This document shows positions 1 to 11,689 of a DNA stretch of 64,000 nt, piece after piece (within the stretch, counting starts at the first letter, position 1; each line of letters starts with the position of its first letter). The DNA is taken from contig NC_066583.1 of assembly GCF_024323335.1 (NCBI RefSeq), positions 416,838,031-416,902,030 on the forward strand, read 5' to 3'. Origin of the DNA: Lathyrus oleraceus. Taxonomy: Eukaryota; Streptophyta; Magnoliopsida; Fabales; Fabaceae. The notes below the pieces were generated by a model. The model was not told the origin of the DNA. It searched no databases and saw only the letters and a program-made list of their open reading frames with translations. A program made the position numbers and the translations under genes.

Positions 1-1127
1 ATACTGAAGATTCTCCCGGCTTTTGAGTCTTCTTATTCTTCTTCTTATAGTTCTCTCTCTTCCTCTTCATAAACCTCTCATCCTTCAAAGCTTCCCAATA
101 GGTGTCCAAGGTAGGTTTGACTCTGACCTTGTCAATAACCCCCATGCTCTTCAGATTCTTTGGTATTTTCGTCAGAGCCTGCAAGTGTTATCTCCAAATC
201 TACAAAATTCTCAACTAGATTTGACTTTTCAAAGTCAAGCTTATCATCAAATATGACATGTATTCATTATTCCATAATTTGTGTTTCTGTATTGTATACT
301 CGGTATCCTTTAGAACATTTTGAGTATCCCAACATAATACACTTTTGTGCTTTAGAGTCAAACTTGTTCAGATTATCTTTAGTATTCAGAATGAAATAGG
401 AACATCGAAAGGGATAAAAATAAGAAATGTTGGGTTTTCTTCCCTTGTACAGTTCATAAGGAGTCTTCTCCAGAATAGGCCTGATAGAGATTCTATTCTG
501 AATGTAACATGCTATATTCACAGCTTCAGCCTAGAAGTGCTTAGCCACATTTGTTTCATTGATCATGGTTCTGGATATTTCTTGGAGAGTCCTATTCTTT
601 ATTTCTACAATTCCATTTGGTTATGGAGTTCTAGGACAAGATAAATCACGGGATATTCCATTAGAGTCAAAAAGTTCTTCAAAAAGTTTGTTTTCAAATT
701 CGCCACCATGATCACTTCTGACTCTAATGATCTTAGAGTCAAATTCGTTTTGCACTTTTGAACAGAAGCTAGTGAACACAGAATGTGACTCATTCTTGTG
801 CTTTAAGAATTTTACCCATGTCCGACAACTATAATCATCAACAATGACAAGTCCACACTTCTTACAATTGACTGACGTTGTCTTAACAGGTCCAAATAGG
901 TCAATGTGTAAAAGTTCCAGAAGCTTAGAGGTAGAAACAACATTTTTACTTTTGAATGTTGTTTTAGAAATTTTTTCTTTCTGAAAACCTTCACAAAGAG
1001 CATATGAAGAAAACTTCAGCTTAGGTAGGCCTCTTACTAACTCAAGTTTATTTAGCTGAGAAATCCTCCTCGAGCTAATGTGACCCATGCGTCTATGCCA
1101 CACCCATTGCTCTTCATTTACAGACAT
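1..1127 (-). pseudogene. Copia integrase and start of downstream polyprotein, broken
   Basis: Reads from 1127 leftwards. It begins with the GAG-pre/zinc-binding region (WHRRMGHIS), but the later CxxC-type pair is damaged (CEGF where Cys is expected). The core follows with HIDLFGP (first catalytic Asp), IVDDYS and RSDHGGEFEN (second Asp). A frame disturbance near 620 separates these from the third acidic block (VEIKNRTLQE, about 575-605). The C-terminal part at 521-267 (TPYELYKGRKPN, GYSKCSKGYR) is back in the first frame, after an in-frame stop near 525. The enzyme would insert retroelement cDNA into the host genome. The first 266 bases are the linker towards RT, with stops. It is clearly an integrase relic. 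Confidence 0.88.
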
Positions 1128-1142
1128 TAAACATTTTACGTT

Positions 1143-1500
1143 TTAATCTTTTAAATTTGAAAGCTTTATTTTGTAAATGTTGTTCTTTGTCTTTCCAGTG
1201 AAAAGGATTGTTCCATTTTTCTGATTAATAGCTTTGCACGTTTTATGATTAAAGATTATATCATAATCGTTATCACTTAATTGACTTGTGGATAACAAGT
1301 TATGCATTAATCCCTCAATATAAAAAACATCAGAAATAGAGGGAAGAGATCCATTACCAACTGTACCAGATCCTCTGATTCTTCCTTTCTGATTTCCTCC
1401 AAAGCCTACGAAGCCAACATCTTTAAGTTCTAGATTTTGGAACATATGATTTCTTCCCGTCATGTGTCGCGAACATCCAGAGTCCAGGTACCATGATTGG
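1143..1500 (-). pseudogene. Copia aspartic protease relic
   Basis: The minus strand shows the active-site context WYLDSGCSRHMTG, with Asp-Ser-Gly codons at 1484-1476. It runs on in the same frame through the downstream protease/GAG-pre fold (YIEGLMHNLLSTSQL) to a stop at 1143, just before the integrase frame. The protease would cleave the Gag-Pol polyprotein. It shares its frame with the integrase piece starting at 1127 and is separated by a stop, so this was one polyprotein. The upstream join to gag is damaged. Confidence 0.8.
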
Positions 1501-1550
1501 TGTTTAAACTATGATGCACAGGATATCTACAACATACACTATTTTATATT

Positions 1551-2344
1551 TTAGTACCCAAAATATTTTGGGTCCTTTAGGATTAGTTCTCCCAGAGTTT
1601 CTGAAAACTTTGGGTTTTCTAGCATTATTAAATTTATGTGTTTGTGTAGGTGTGTAGTGATAAGAAAAAGGAGATTTAAGTTTTTTTTTGAAGAAGGTTT
1701 TAAATCATCTTCATCAAAGTAATATCCAATTCCTATTTTCTTATTATGACTAACACCATAGATCATAGAAGCCATTTTTCTTCTTTCAATTCCGTTGTTC
1801 AGAAATTTCTGAAAAGCCTTTTCATATTTGTATATGATGATGTCAGAAGTAGGTGGAGCTTTAGAAAGAGTTTCTTCAAGTTTTGACCATTTTTTGGTTG
1901 AAAAATTATTTTCTTTTTCAAGGATAAAATTATTTTCTTTATGTTCAGAAAATTCTTTCTCAAGTTTATCACACTCTTCAACAGTATCTTCATGAACCTT
2001 TTTCAGGTTCTTGAATTTTTGTCGAATCTTTTGATACAAGCTCAAGGATTCTGATAAACAGGCTTCCAGTTCATAAAGAGAAAAGTCAGAGAATACCTCT
2101 TCAGAATGAGACTCTCTTTCAGATGAACTTCGAGAGGTAGTGGCCATGAATGCAATGTTTTTTTGCTCTTCTTCAGAATCAGATTTTGAAGCTTCAGATT
2201 CAGAGTTATCCCATGTTTCCATGAGTCCTTTCTTCTTTTCTTTGAAGGAGTTTTTCTTGAAACCTTCCTTTCTGGATTTTCCTTCTTGATCTTTGGACAT
2301 TCGTTTATGTAGTGTCCAAGTTCTTTGCATTCGTAGCAGGTCAC
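1551..2344 (-). pseudogene. Gag C-terminal region with CCHC zinc knuckle and acidic coiled-coil tail
   Basis: At 2344-2300 the minus strand encodes a classical C-x2-C-x4-H-x4-C knuckle (CYECKELGHYINEC), the nucleocapsid RNA-binding motif. About 15-20 codons later the frame shifts by one. The long second frame (2330-1551) gives a Lys-rich stretch, a Ser/Glu-rich acidic region and a heptad-like segment (LKKVHEDTVEECDKLEKEF) typical of the long SIRE-type Gag tail. Nothing catalytic is present. Products of the two frames cannot be joined without the frameshift, so this is a pseudogene. Confidence 0.8.
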
Positions 2345-2604
2345 TTCTTTGTTTGGTCTACCTCTGGAGGTTGATTCTAGACGATCTCCCTTCTGTCTGG
2401 GCCTTATAAAGTTGTTATTTATTTTTCTCCAAAGCTGTTTGATTATTCTGGATAGAAGAGATAACTCCTCTTTATCATCAGAATCTTCATTGTTAGAGTC
2501 ATCATTGTCTTCTTCTTCAACTTGAAAGGCTATATTCCTTTCTGCCTTTCTTCTACCTGATCTTGAAAGGCTACTGATTTGCTTTTCTTCTGAGGTTCAT
2601 GTTC

Positions 2605-3219
2605 CTATAGCTCTATCTCATAATTCCTAAGGTATCTGATAAGTTCTTCAAGGCTTATGCTGTTCAAATCCTTGGATAACTTCAGAGTGATAACCATAGG
2701 TCTCCACTTCTTTGGAAGACTTTTGGTTATCTTCTTGACAGGATCTACTGTAATGTATCCTTTATCCAAAACCTTGAGTCCTGCAACTAATGTTTGGAAC
2801 CTTGAGAACATTACCTTAATAGCTTCATCATCTTCCATTTTGAAGGCTTCATACTTAGTGTCTTTGACTTAATTATTGCCTTCGTGAGTCATCTTCAAGG
2901 AATCAAATATTTCTTTAGTTGTTTCCCTGTTGGTGATCTTCTCGTACTCATTGTAGGAGATTATGTTCGACAAAGTAGTTCTAGATTTATGGTGATTCTT
3001 GAAATCACACTTTTGATCATCACTCATTCTGCTTCTTGGCATAACGATACCAATAGCAAAGATAGGTGGTTCATAACCATTTGTGAAAATGTCCCATAGA
3101 TTAGCTTCGTAGCCTAGGAAGAAACTTTCAATTATGTCCTTCCAGTAGTCAAATTTTTCTCTATCAAAAACTGGAGGTTTAGCATTGTAGCTATCTCTTT
3201 CATTTGTGTTAGCCATCAT
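2605..3219 (-). pseudogene. Copia Gag N-terminal (capsid) region, stop-interrupted
   Basis: The start at 3219 is about 70 bases inside the primer site, as expected for gag. The first part (3219-2869) has the UBN2/gag family wording WKDIIESFFLGY, FKNHHKSRT and YEKITNRETTKEIFDSL. A TAA at 2871-2869 interrupts it. The same frame then continues from 2838 to 2605 (FSRFQTLVAGLKVLDKGY, SLPKKWRPMV). A few residues expected around the stop look deleted, although the frame is kept. Capsid-forming protein; non-functional here. Confidence 0.87.
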
Positions 3220-3286
3220 ATTTTTCTCAAGTTGGATCTCTCAACACTATTAAGTGTTTGATTCAAAAATCAATAACAGAGCCGAA

Positions 3287-3298
3287 GCTCTGATACTA
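3287..3298 (-). promoter_or_regulatory. Primer-binding site, tRNA-iMet type
   Basis: The minus strand reads TAGTATCAGAGC, one base from the usual copia TGGTATCAGAGC site that pairs with the 3' end of initiator tRNA-Met. It is two bases inside the LTR edge at 3301, which confirms both orientation and LTR boundary. Confidence 0.85.
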
Positions 3299-3755
3299 AT
3301 TGAAGGTGGAGAAAACCAAGAAAGGGGGTTTGAATTGTTTTCACAATAACTAAAAACTTTTGCAACACCACACACACGAAAGTAAATGCTATCAACACAT
3401 AAAATTTATCCTGGTTCGCTTGAAAATCAAAGCTACTCCAGTCCACCCGGCCAAGGTGATTTCTCTTTCAATAAGGACTTAATCCAATAATATCAATAGA
3501 TTACAAAAACGTCTAAGAGGTCAACAATCTCTTATCCCTCTGAAGTCTACAAACTTTAACAAGTCACTTGAGGAAAATCAGTAACTTTAAAGAAATACAG
3601 GTGTCTGCCTTATGCTTCTAGGTAATCAGTATGAACATGATTAAGAACAGTGATCAATGATCACACTATGAGCAACAACTCTTGTGTGATTACTGGATTA
3701 TACAATGAAAAGTATTGTGTAATTGCTTTGTTTTTTAGGAAGATGATAATGAGGC

Positions 3756-3765
3756 CTTTATATAG
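3756..3765 (-). promoter_or_regulatory. TATA box of the Maximus LTR
   Basis: CTATATAAAG on the minus strand, about 450 bases before the LTR 3' end, a reasonable position for the U3/R boundary. Not tested further. Confidence 0.55.
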
Positions 3766-3885
3766 AACTTTGAGATGATACCGTTGAAGGAAAATTAATG
3801 GACATATTTTTCCAATAGTGGACTTAATGACATTAATTTTTCTTGTCCTTTCCTTAGCAGTCTTGGAGTATAATCCATAATTTCC

Positions 3886-4730
3886 TTATATAGATTTGTA
3901 CCATAATTAGAATACTTATTGATTAAGTTTTTGATTTTAATGAGTCATATGATTTCTTAAGCGTGAATCAGAGTGGGGGGAGTCAGAGTATTTGGAAAGA
4001 GGCTTGTAATCTTCTGATAGTTGTTTGTTGAATAGTCTTTAGATAAATGTTTGTTGAATAGTCTTCAGATAGATATTTGTTGAGTAGTCTTCAGATAGAT
4101 ATTTGTTGAGTAGTCTTCAGATATAGTCTTTAAATATCAGTTATGAAACGATGTCTGTTTGAAGCTTTGGGCTCAATCATACTAATCATATTAATTCCCC
4201 ACATAGAGAAGGGCCATGGAGAGGAAATGACATTCGACAGTGTTGGAGGAACATGAATCTTATCTTCATAAATTTGAGACTTATGGCATTTCTTGACAAA
4301 CTTTTACAGCTGGATTCCATTGTCAGCCAATAGTAACCTTCTTTCAACATTTTTTTTGCCATAGCGTGTCCATTAGAATGAGTACCAAAGCACCTTCGTG
4401 GGCTTCAGTCACCATCAGGTTTGCTTCATGTCTATCCATGCATCTGAGCAAACCCATATCCAAATTTCTCTTGTAAAGCACATCACCATTCAAGTAAGTT
4501 TGTACCATACTTAGAATACTTCTTAATTTTCTGATTTTGAAGAGTTAGATGATTTGTTGAGCGTGAATCAGAGTGAGCGGAGTCAGACTCTTTGAGTAGA
4601 GACTTGTAATCTTCAGATAGTTGTTTGTTGAATAGTCTTCAGATAGATGTTTGTTGAATGGTCTTCAGATAGATATTTGTTGAGTAGTATTCAGATAGAT
4701 ATTTGTTGAGTAGTCTTCATATATCCGATA
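3886..4730. repeat. Direct duplication of an LTR block with short tandem units
   Basis: A block of roughly 230-250 bp occurs at about 3893-4135 and again at about 4498-4725. Both start near TTTGTACCATA and pass through GCGTGAATCAGAGTG. Both then run into tandem copies of a roughly 27-base unit around CAGATAGATATTTGTTGA (about five in each). The copies differ by scattered substitutions, so the duplication is not recent. The segment between them is foreign gypsy sequence. Confidence 0.85.
4197..4497 (-). pseudogene. Captured Ty3/gypsy (Tat/Ogre-like) integrase zinc-finger fragment inside a copia LTR
   Basis: Minus-strand translation, with two frame changes, gives the block that joins gypsy RNase H to integrase. 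It contains LLRCMDRHEANLMVTEAHEG, then GTHSNGHAMAKKMLKEGYYW, then KKCHKSQIYEDK, and ends with NVISSPWPFSMWG. This is the H2C2 zinc finger preceding the integrase core; its last Cys is Ser. The wording is closest to Tat/Ogre elements. It is flanked on both sides by copies of the Maximus LTR block, so it is not a neighbouring element but an insert within the LTR. Confidence 0.85.
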
Positions 4731-4999
4731 CGAACTTCAATGTCAGATTCTGTATGTGATTCTTTCAAAAGTGTTCTTGTTCGGAGTTAGATATGATTTC
4801 TTCATTGCTGGATCAGTTGTTCTGGACTTCGTCAGATGCCAAATATTAGTTTCCTCATATTCATTTTTCCTTAGAAACCTACACACTTAGAGAAAATTAT
4901 TAGGGTACCAAATTGTTTCAATCTTTGTTATCATCAAAACTTAGAGCTATATTGTAGAACCAAATTCTTGTTCTAACATTAACATTATATCAGGGAGGA

Positions 5000-6440
5000 A
5001 GTACCGCTGGAGGTGACCCTAATTCCCTTAACTGTGTTAATGATCCTCTCAACAAGTATGGTAGGATGTGACTGTATGGCATTAGAATTGGATCAACCCT
5101 TCTCCTAGGACATCTTTATCGTTGTTGCTACTACTGATAACGTGGTTGTTGTTGTTGTTATTGATAACGAGCTTGTTGTTGTTGATGATGATGTTAATGA
5201 GGTTGTTGTTGTTGTTGAACTGGAATTCTGAATGGTTATTGTTGTTGTACCGGCGCTATGGTGGCCACTTGCTGATATGGGTCACGGTATGTCAGCGTTC
5301 TAGTTCTGATTATTAATGATGCACTAGTTTCTCCTTCTCTTTTCTTTCCATATGCAACAAAGGGTTTCTTTGCAACACCGGAGGTACTTGTGACATTCTT
5401 GATTTTCCCCATCTTTATCATGTTTTCAATCCTTTTTCCAACAAAAACCGTGTCAGAAAAGCCCGAGGAAGTACTCCCTACCATCCTCTCTAAATATGGG
5501 CCCTACAGGTTTCCCATGAACATGTCCACCAGTTCGTGTTCCAAGAAAGGGGGTTGTACTCTGGCTGCAAGCTCTCTCTATTACTGAGCATATTCCTTGA
5601 AAGTCTCTTCATACTTTTGCGTTAAATTTTGCAATTGCATGCGGTTGGGCGCCATATCAGTATTATACTAATAATGCTTTAGGAATGCTTCAGCCATTTC
5701 CCTCCATGTATGGATGTGGTACCCTCTAGTTGCATGTACCAATCCAAAGACGCTCCATTTTGTGAATATTGAAATAAATGCATCAAGAGTCAGTCATCAT
5801 ATGAATAGGCGGACATATTTCGGCAGTAAGCCCGAATGTGAGTTCTTGGATCGCTGGCTCCTTTGTATTTTCAAAGTCTGGGACCTTCAATTTAGCAGGG
5901 ATAATCACACCAGGAACTAAACATATCTTGGCGGCATCGAGACCCAAAGCGTATGTGTTTTCCATTGCTCTTAGTTTTTCTTCGATGGCCTTAACCTTAT
6001 TTTCCACCTTGTTAGCCGGAGGGAAAAAAGCTTCATACATGGATGCGGCCCTAGGGCTGAAGAAAGCGTCTTATTTGTCATTTATCTCAATAACCGATGG
6101 ATTGAGAATAGTTGGAGGAACACCGCCTGGTGCATTCACTAGAATGTGAAATGGAGTATTGTTAGGAGGATGAGGTACCAAATTCTCTACGAAGGAGGAT
6201 GGGAAACCGAAATGGGATTGGCAGTGTAAGCATGATAATTCATTTCCTCTTGCATTTTGGTTATTATTTCCTGGCCTCGAGCAACGGCTTGAATTATTTC
6301 CATTAGCTTCCCCATTAGAGCTCTCACTTGGGACACCTCTTCACGTAATGCATCCTGATTCTTCTCTAGTTAATCCATTATTGCTTGTTGGTATTGGCGC
6401 GTGTTGTAGCGGTGCCAAGAAGTCGGTTTGTTGTTTTCTA
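5000..6440 (-). pseudogene. Ogre-1 gag relic with poly-Gln tract
   Basis: The region begins with a helical N-terminus (REEVSQVRALMGKLMEIIQ, about 6350-6290). It continues with a segment at 6040-5783 (ENTYALGLDAAKICLVPG), then the capsid-like part at about 5750-5590 (MAEAFLKHYYYNTDMAPN, LQNLTQKYEETFKEYAQ). The next piece is 5484-5236 (MVGSTSSGFSDTVFVGKRIE). Last comes a Gln-rich stretch encoded by repeated CAA/CAG at about 5230-5120. These blocks match Ogre Gag order. At least two frame changes and several stops break it. The zinc knuckle and protease would lie beyond the Maximus insertion. Confidence 0.82.
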
Positions 6441-6697
6441 ATCAAACAAGGGTGAACGATGAGATTTTTGTTGTGTTTGAAAATGCAAATGATGCATGAA
6501 TGGTTTTTTAATGCAAATATCTTTAGTTATTTGTGTTGTTTATTGCAAGAAATACTTAACAATTCACGTTTGCAATCAAGAATAAAGGAAAGCACACAAG
6601 TGAATCATAAAAGCTTCATTCGTCCTTTGAAGGGAATCATATAAATTATAGATACATGGAAATTGAAAAGTAAAAGTCGTTGAGACAAATAAGAAAA

Positions 6698-8719
6698 CTA
6701 AAAGTCAACCCTAAAAGTGACCCCTTGAGACTTGCGGAGAGCCTCGATATCAGTGATGAGTTTTGCCATTATCTTCTTGCAGAACTTGACAAAATGGTAG
6801 ACCTCTTTGGGGGTGTTATCAGGGCACATGATTAAATCAGCCTCCTTCAACTTATTGGGGAAGTCTTGGGGGGAATAATTAGTCAGTACTTCCATGTTAG
6901 CATACTTGTCCCTCTACTCGTTATAGAGGGTTTGGAGGTTATGGATGATTTCATCCCTTTGAGCAATTGCAGCTTCGGCTCCATGGAATCTCTCCTCCCA
7001 ATATCTACAGTTATTTTTCAATTCCACGTATGCTTGATTGTACATTCCAATCTTCATATTCTTTATTTTCTCACAAGCTCGTCCAGGGTTGAATTGCTCA
7101 CGCAAGAAGCTTTGGTGAGCCTTCCCCCTCTCTAGTTGTTCCTTAGCCAAGAGTTCCTTTCACTCCTTTAGAATGGTCCTAAGCTCATGGATTTGGGCTT
7201 CGTAATCCTCTATAGCCTCTTTCTTCATAGAATTATACCTCTCAACGGTCTTCTCAAGGTCCTTAATGGTTCGGTACACTTGATCCAACTTGTTGTTGCG
7301 AGCGTCTAGCTCAGAATTGGCTCTTAGTCGAGAACCACCAACCCAAACTCTTTGGCCTTCGATTTTCCTTAGTCTCTTCTTGTTGGTTGCAAACTTATCA
7401 CATACTAGCTTACCCTTGTCTTCTAAGGTGTGGTTATTTTCCTTGGCACGGTTGAGTTGGACTCATAATTGAGTGTTTTCCATCTCAAGCTCTTGTATTT
7501 TGTTGGTAAGCTTGTCCATGTATTCTTGCAGAATGGGCTCAGGTTCGGGAACCAACGAAAATGATGAAGATTCAAAAAGGAAAGGCATCTTGACAACCCT
7601 AGCCCTTTCTCTTACCGACACAAAGTAGAGTTCCTTGGCTAGGATGTTCTTCTTTCCCCACTCTTGGTCAATCCGGATTATGCTTGTCCAAGATCTTCGC
7701 ACTCTCTTTATGTTTGAATCGAGTGGATCCACGGTATTGACGATGAAAGTTATGAGGTCTTGATACTCTTGAGGACTCAACATGGCGTATCCTAACTGCC
7801 TCTTAAGGAGTGCGGGGTTGTAGTTAATACAACCTTGTGTTTCTATTAAGGGGACATTCGGGAATCCTCCACCTCTTGCAATCACAACCTTTGTTTCCCA
7901 GTCTCTCTTATACCAGTGAATTGAATTAGCGAACAAAAATGCGAACTTTTGGGGCCATGATAAGATGCTATAAGAAAAGGGTCCCTGTTGAGGCATACGA
8001 TCCCTCATCCATAAGTGAAGTAGAGGAGCACAAAAGAGAAAGGTCTCTCCTTTCTTCTCATGCCTTGTATGGAAGGTGTGATAGAATTCGGAGAGCAGAA
8101 ATGGCACTGGGTTCTTGGTTAGGAAGACTTTCACCGCTAAATGATCCACGAATTTGTCTATATTAGGGAATAGAACAATTCCATGAATCAAAAGTGCTAA
8201 TGTTGCACTACAGAAGACTTACCTTTCTTCCTTAATCATCTTCCAATCACGGGCTTCGAGGAATTTCTGAGTCAGACGCTTGACGACACCTTTGGATCCC
8301 CAATTGGCCACTAGATCGTTGGCGTTGATACCCAAGACGATAGAGAGCTCGGATAGGAAAAATCCTTCTTACAACTTAGGGAAAGGGTTGTATTCCTTTA
8401 TCTGTCGGTTGAGGAGTCTCTCAAAATCTTCCAGAGTTGGGGAAATCTGAAAGTCTGGGAAGGTGAAGCATCTCAGAGGGACGTCATAATATTGGGCCAA
8501 TGTAGTGATCGCACCATAGCCAGCCTTTTCTGCTAGGAGGTCAATGATGTTACCAAAGTTGGTTATGAATTTATTGTCCTTGAGGGATATTACTCTCGGG
8601 CAAAGGACCTTCAAAGTGTCTACATCCAGACTCTTGTATCTGAAAGTGGAAGTGTTTTTCCTGGTTGAGGAATCCATGATTGTGTTAGTAAAAACTCTTG
8701 TAATTCCGTGTTTGAACAA
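6698..8719 (-). pseudogene. Ogre ORF1 (plant-mobile-domain-like protein), stop-riddled but frame-intact
   Basis: All pieces from 8719 down to 6698 (about 674 codons) lie in one reading frame, interrupted only by in-frame stops near 8371, 8220, 7465, 7162 and 6916. The N-terminal half (SPTLEDFERLLNRQI, FCAPLLHLWMRDRM) resembles the plant mobile / aminotransferase-like domain found upstream of gag in Ogre elements. The C-terminal half is long coiled coil (ELEMENTQL, DQVYRTIKDLEKTVERYN). The role in the Ogre life cycle is unknown. The length fits known Ogre ORF1. The start ATG at 8719 may be preceded by further codons; 8683 is an alternative. Confidence 0.83.
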
Positions 8720-9520
8720 GTGAAATGTTTAAGAGTTTTGCTTATTAATTTATGATGTATGAATGCATGAATGGATGAACGGTTTTTATGATTGGTTCCC
8801 ACTGAACGTTTAGGCATGGGGTTCAAAGTCTGGGACCATTGTGACGAAGCGTGATGTTTAATAATAACTGCTTTTCAAACCAGGGTTCTCACTTTGCATG
8901 ATCTAGGGATTTTGAGAGATTGGGTGTAAGACACCGCCCTTAGAGTCATGGACCCCCTTTACTGTCTGCCGCTTATGTCAATTTACTTTCCATGCGACAA
9001 CTCCATCAAGGAAGTCTACTCTAAGTGAGATCTTCGGATCGACCCTCGTGAGGAAAGCTCCCTGGGGACCTATACTACCCGACCTTCGGTCTAGGCCGAC
9101 CAAGGTTAAATGTTCTAAAAGGGGGTCTTAGGGTCACGGACTCTAATGAAGATAAGGATGCTTACGCCGAAAGCACGACAATAATCAATACCTCTAAGAG
9201 AGTCTACCACTAAGTGAGGTTCTCGTACGACCCTACACGAGGAAAGATCCCCGGGGACCCATACTACTCAAGCTCTCCTATCTCAAGCAAGCTCTCAGAC
9301 TCGGATGGAGAGTCTTTCACACAAGGTTTAAATTGCAATTACCATTGTAACCATTTTTCTTCATCACAGAGCCAAGGTTTCAGATAAACAAAGAACATAT
9401 ATACATAGGTTAGTAACAAAAAGTAAAATATACACAGAAAAAAATGGATAAATCCCTACGTACGCAAAGAAAGAAAAACAACCCAAACTAGGCTAGACTT
9501 TCTTAGGGAACTTAGATATG
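8720..9520 (-). repeat. Ogre-1 leader with a roughly 186 bp imperfect tandem duplication
   Basis: Non-coding stretch between primer site and ORF1. Two adjacent blocks, about 8930-9115 and 9116-9300, share GTCTAC-(n)-CTAAGTGAG, a CGACCCT..CGAGGAAAG core and a GGGGACC(C/T)ATACTAC end. The rest, 9300-9520, is leader with no further feature seen. Confidence 0.7.
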
Positions 9521-9538
9521 TCCCCAGTAGAGTCGCCA
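9521..9538 (-). promoter_or_regulatory. Primer-binding site, tRNA-Arg type (Ogre-1)
   Basis: Minus strand TGGCGACTCTACTGGGGA, two bases inside the LTR. This is the Ogre-type site (tRNA-Arg) and matches the site at 40240-40256 at nearly every base. Confidence 0.87.
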
Positions 9539-11689
9539 GCTGTCGCTACCACAAATTTCAATGGAGCGATGGACCCAGACTACGAACAAAAGAATGCCCC
9601 TTCGAAGAGAAAATGGAAAATTAGAAGAGTCCCCACCGCATTTTATTTATATTGCCTCTATCAGAGAGGCGAGGGGAAATAGTCGATAAACCCCTCAGAG
9701 AAAGAAAAGGATGCACATGGGCAACGCAAGGATAGGGAATCGGTCTCGCAACCTATATCTGGGTTCGGAAGTCGGTTACGTAAGGGGAAGGTATTAGCAC
9801 CTCTTACGTCCATGGTACTCCATGGGAACCATTTGGGTTGTTTACATATGTGGGCATTTATCACGTCTATTGTTTTTATTTTCAAAAAAGTGTGTAAAAA
9901 TGATTGGACTCTGGGAGTTTTTGTTATTGTGCTCGCCAAGAATTTTGGCCCTTGTGCCTACGTATCACTCATCGGGTGATGAGAAATTAGAGCTCCGTAG
10001 TTCGAATTAGAAAGTGTTTGTGTGTTGGTTGATTTTACCTTTGAAAAAAGGGTTTTCTGAGTGGTGCCCCAAGGCAAATAATGAGGTTTGATAGGTTGTG
10101 TTAATTTTACCTTGAATAAGGGTTTATGAAAAGATTGTTTATGATTAGATTGCACTAAACTCTATGGGCGGAGGTGAATATTTTAGACAATAATCCAAGC
10201 GTCTTGTGTCTAAAATAATCAGAGTAAGGGTAGGAATTCTCCATTCTTACTCATTCTCCATCACTTAAGGCTCGTGGTGCACAATACTGATCCTAGTTTT
10301 AAGTATATTGAATTTGATTACGAAAATTCCACTTGACAATGGATAAAGGGTTTGTTTATTTGATTATGAAATTGGGTTATGCTACAGGTATGCAAAGTAA
10401 CCAACAAGAAAGTAAATGGTTTCATTGTAAGGTAACCCAAGAAAAAGCCTTGTGCGTGCAAAAGTGACCTAAGCTAAACAAAGGATAATGGTCTTACAAA
10501 TATGCCCCATAGGGTGCCATGGTATCATAATTACAACCGATATGTAAGTTAAAAATGAAACCCAAACTTAACAGAGTATCACAAGGATAAAGAAAAGGTC
10601 TTCAAGAAAAGGTCCTAAATGAGGTCCTATAAGTTAAAGTTGATTAAGTGGAATGGATCATTTTTGGTCTTATCATTTTATCATGTTTTTGTTTTTTTTA
10701 ATTGTATGATAACAATAAAGATAATTGACAATAATAAACATACATTATGAGTTTATAAAATGAATATGATAATGATGAGTACTTGAAGGTAAATGAAATA
10801 AAAGTAAATAACAAAATAAACAATGATAATAACGAAGGTTAATGGTAATCAAAGTTAGAAAAGTTAAGTTAAGTCAGTATTATGAACAAGACCAACACTT
10901 GAGGATTATATATCCTTAGGTCAATAGATTCAAAATATGACGCATTAGGGGATAACTTATCACTCATGCAAAGTATTGAAGATGATCAAAAGATCAACTT
11001 ACAATAGATTTGTAACAATGAAAGTTGTGCAACCCCAAGTCCATCTATCAATAGATTGACAAAAGGAAGACTATACCAACTCAAGGTTGAAAGTTAATGT
11101 TTTGATTTAAGTGATTATGTTAAGTATAAGGTATAAATATCAATGTACAATATGAATACAAAAGTAAGGGTTAATGTACAATATAGACAAGTCATCAGAA
11201 GGGGTTAGTGGGTTAGTATAACAAAAGAAATAACATGTATCAAATGAAATCACAAGTTAGCATATGTATAAGCAAGACCTCATCTACATGTCAAATGACC
11301 CAAGTTGGTTGATGTAGGAGTAACCTATCCATGCATTAAAGTACCATGGATGAACACTTGATCATCCATTAATAGGTTTGAAGCATGATAGATTCAAGCA
11401 ACCCTAAACAAATCAATATCATGGCAAATATAGACTTCATTAGCCATTGGATTCAAGATCCCATAAGTCCATGCAAAATTATTCAAATGGCATGAAACAA
11501 AACATAAATAAATAGTAGAGAGAAAAATATTAGGGGTCCATGTTGAAAATGTTTTTAGAATAATAAAATAAGTGAGGGTAAAAAATAAAACAAAGTGGGA
11601 AATAAATAGTCTAAAAATAAATGATATGGAAAGTGAAATGAATAAAAATAAAACAAATTGCACACGTATGAAGTTGACCCTATGACCTT

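Larger units (their letters stand above)
1..4978 (-). mobile_element. Maximus/SIRE-type Ty1/copia retrotransposon, 5' portion
   Basis: The order on the minus strand is LTR (4978-3301), tRNA-Met-type primer site, gag with zinc knuckle, protease, then integrase running off the left window edge. LTR-PBS-gag-PR-INT order with INT before RT is the copia arrangement. The LTR start (TGTTAGAACAAG on the minus strand) and the gag wording (WKDIIESFFLGY, FKNHHKSRT) match the SIRE/Maximus lineage common in legumes. RT, RNase H and the other LTR lie outside the window. Stops and frameshifts make it non-functional. It interrupts the gag region of the Ogre element that resumes at 4979, so it is the younger of the two. 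Lineage is assigned from memory of the family, without a search. Confidence 0.9.
3301..4978 (-). repeat. 5' LTR of the Maximus/SIRE element, 1678 bp
   Basis: Bounded by TG at 3301 and CA at 4977-4978 (TG..CA on either strand). The primer site lies immediately left and Ogre gag sequence resumes immediately right. A minus-strand TATA box (CTATATAAAG, complement of 3756-3765) sits upstream of the expected RNA start. The LTR is longer than a simple one because it contains a duplicated block and a foreign gypsy fragment, described separately. The putative target duplication on this side is TTAAC at 4979-4983; its partner is outside the window. Confidence 0.88.
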
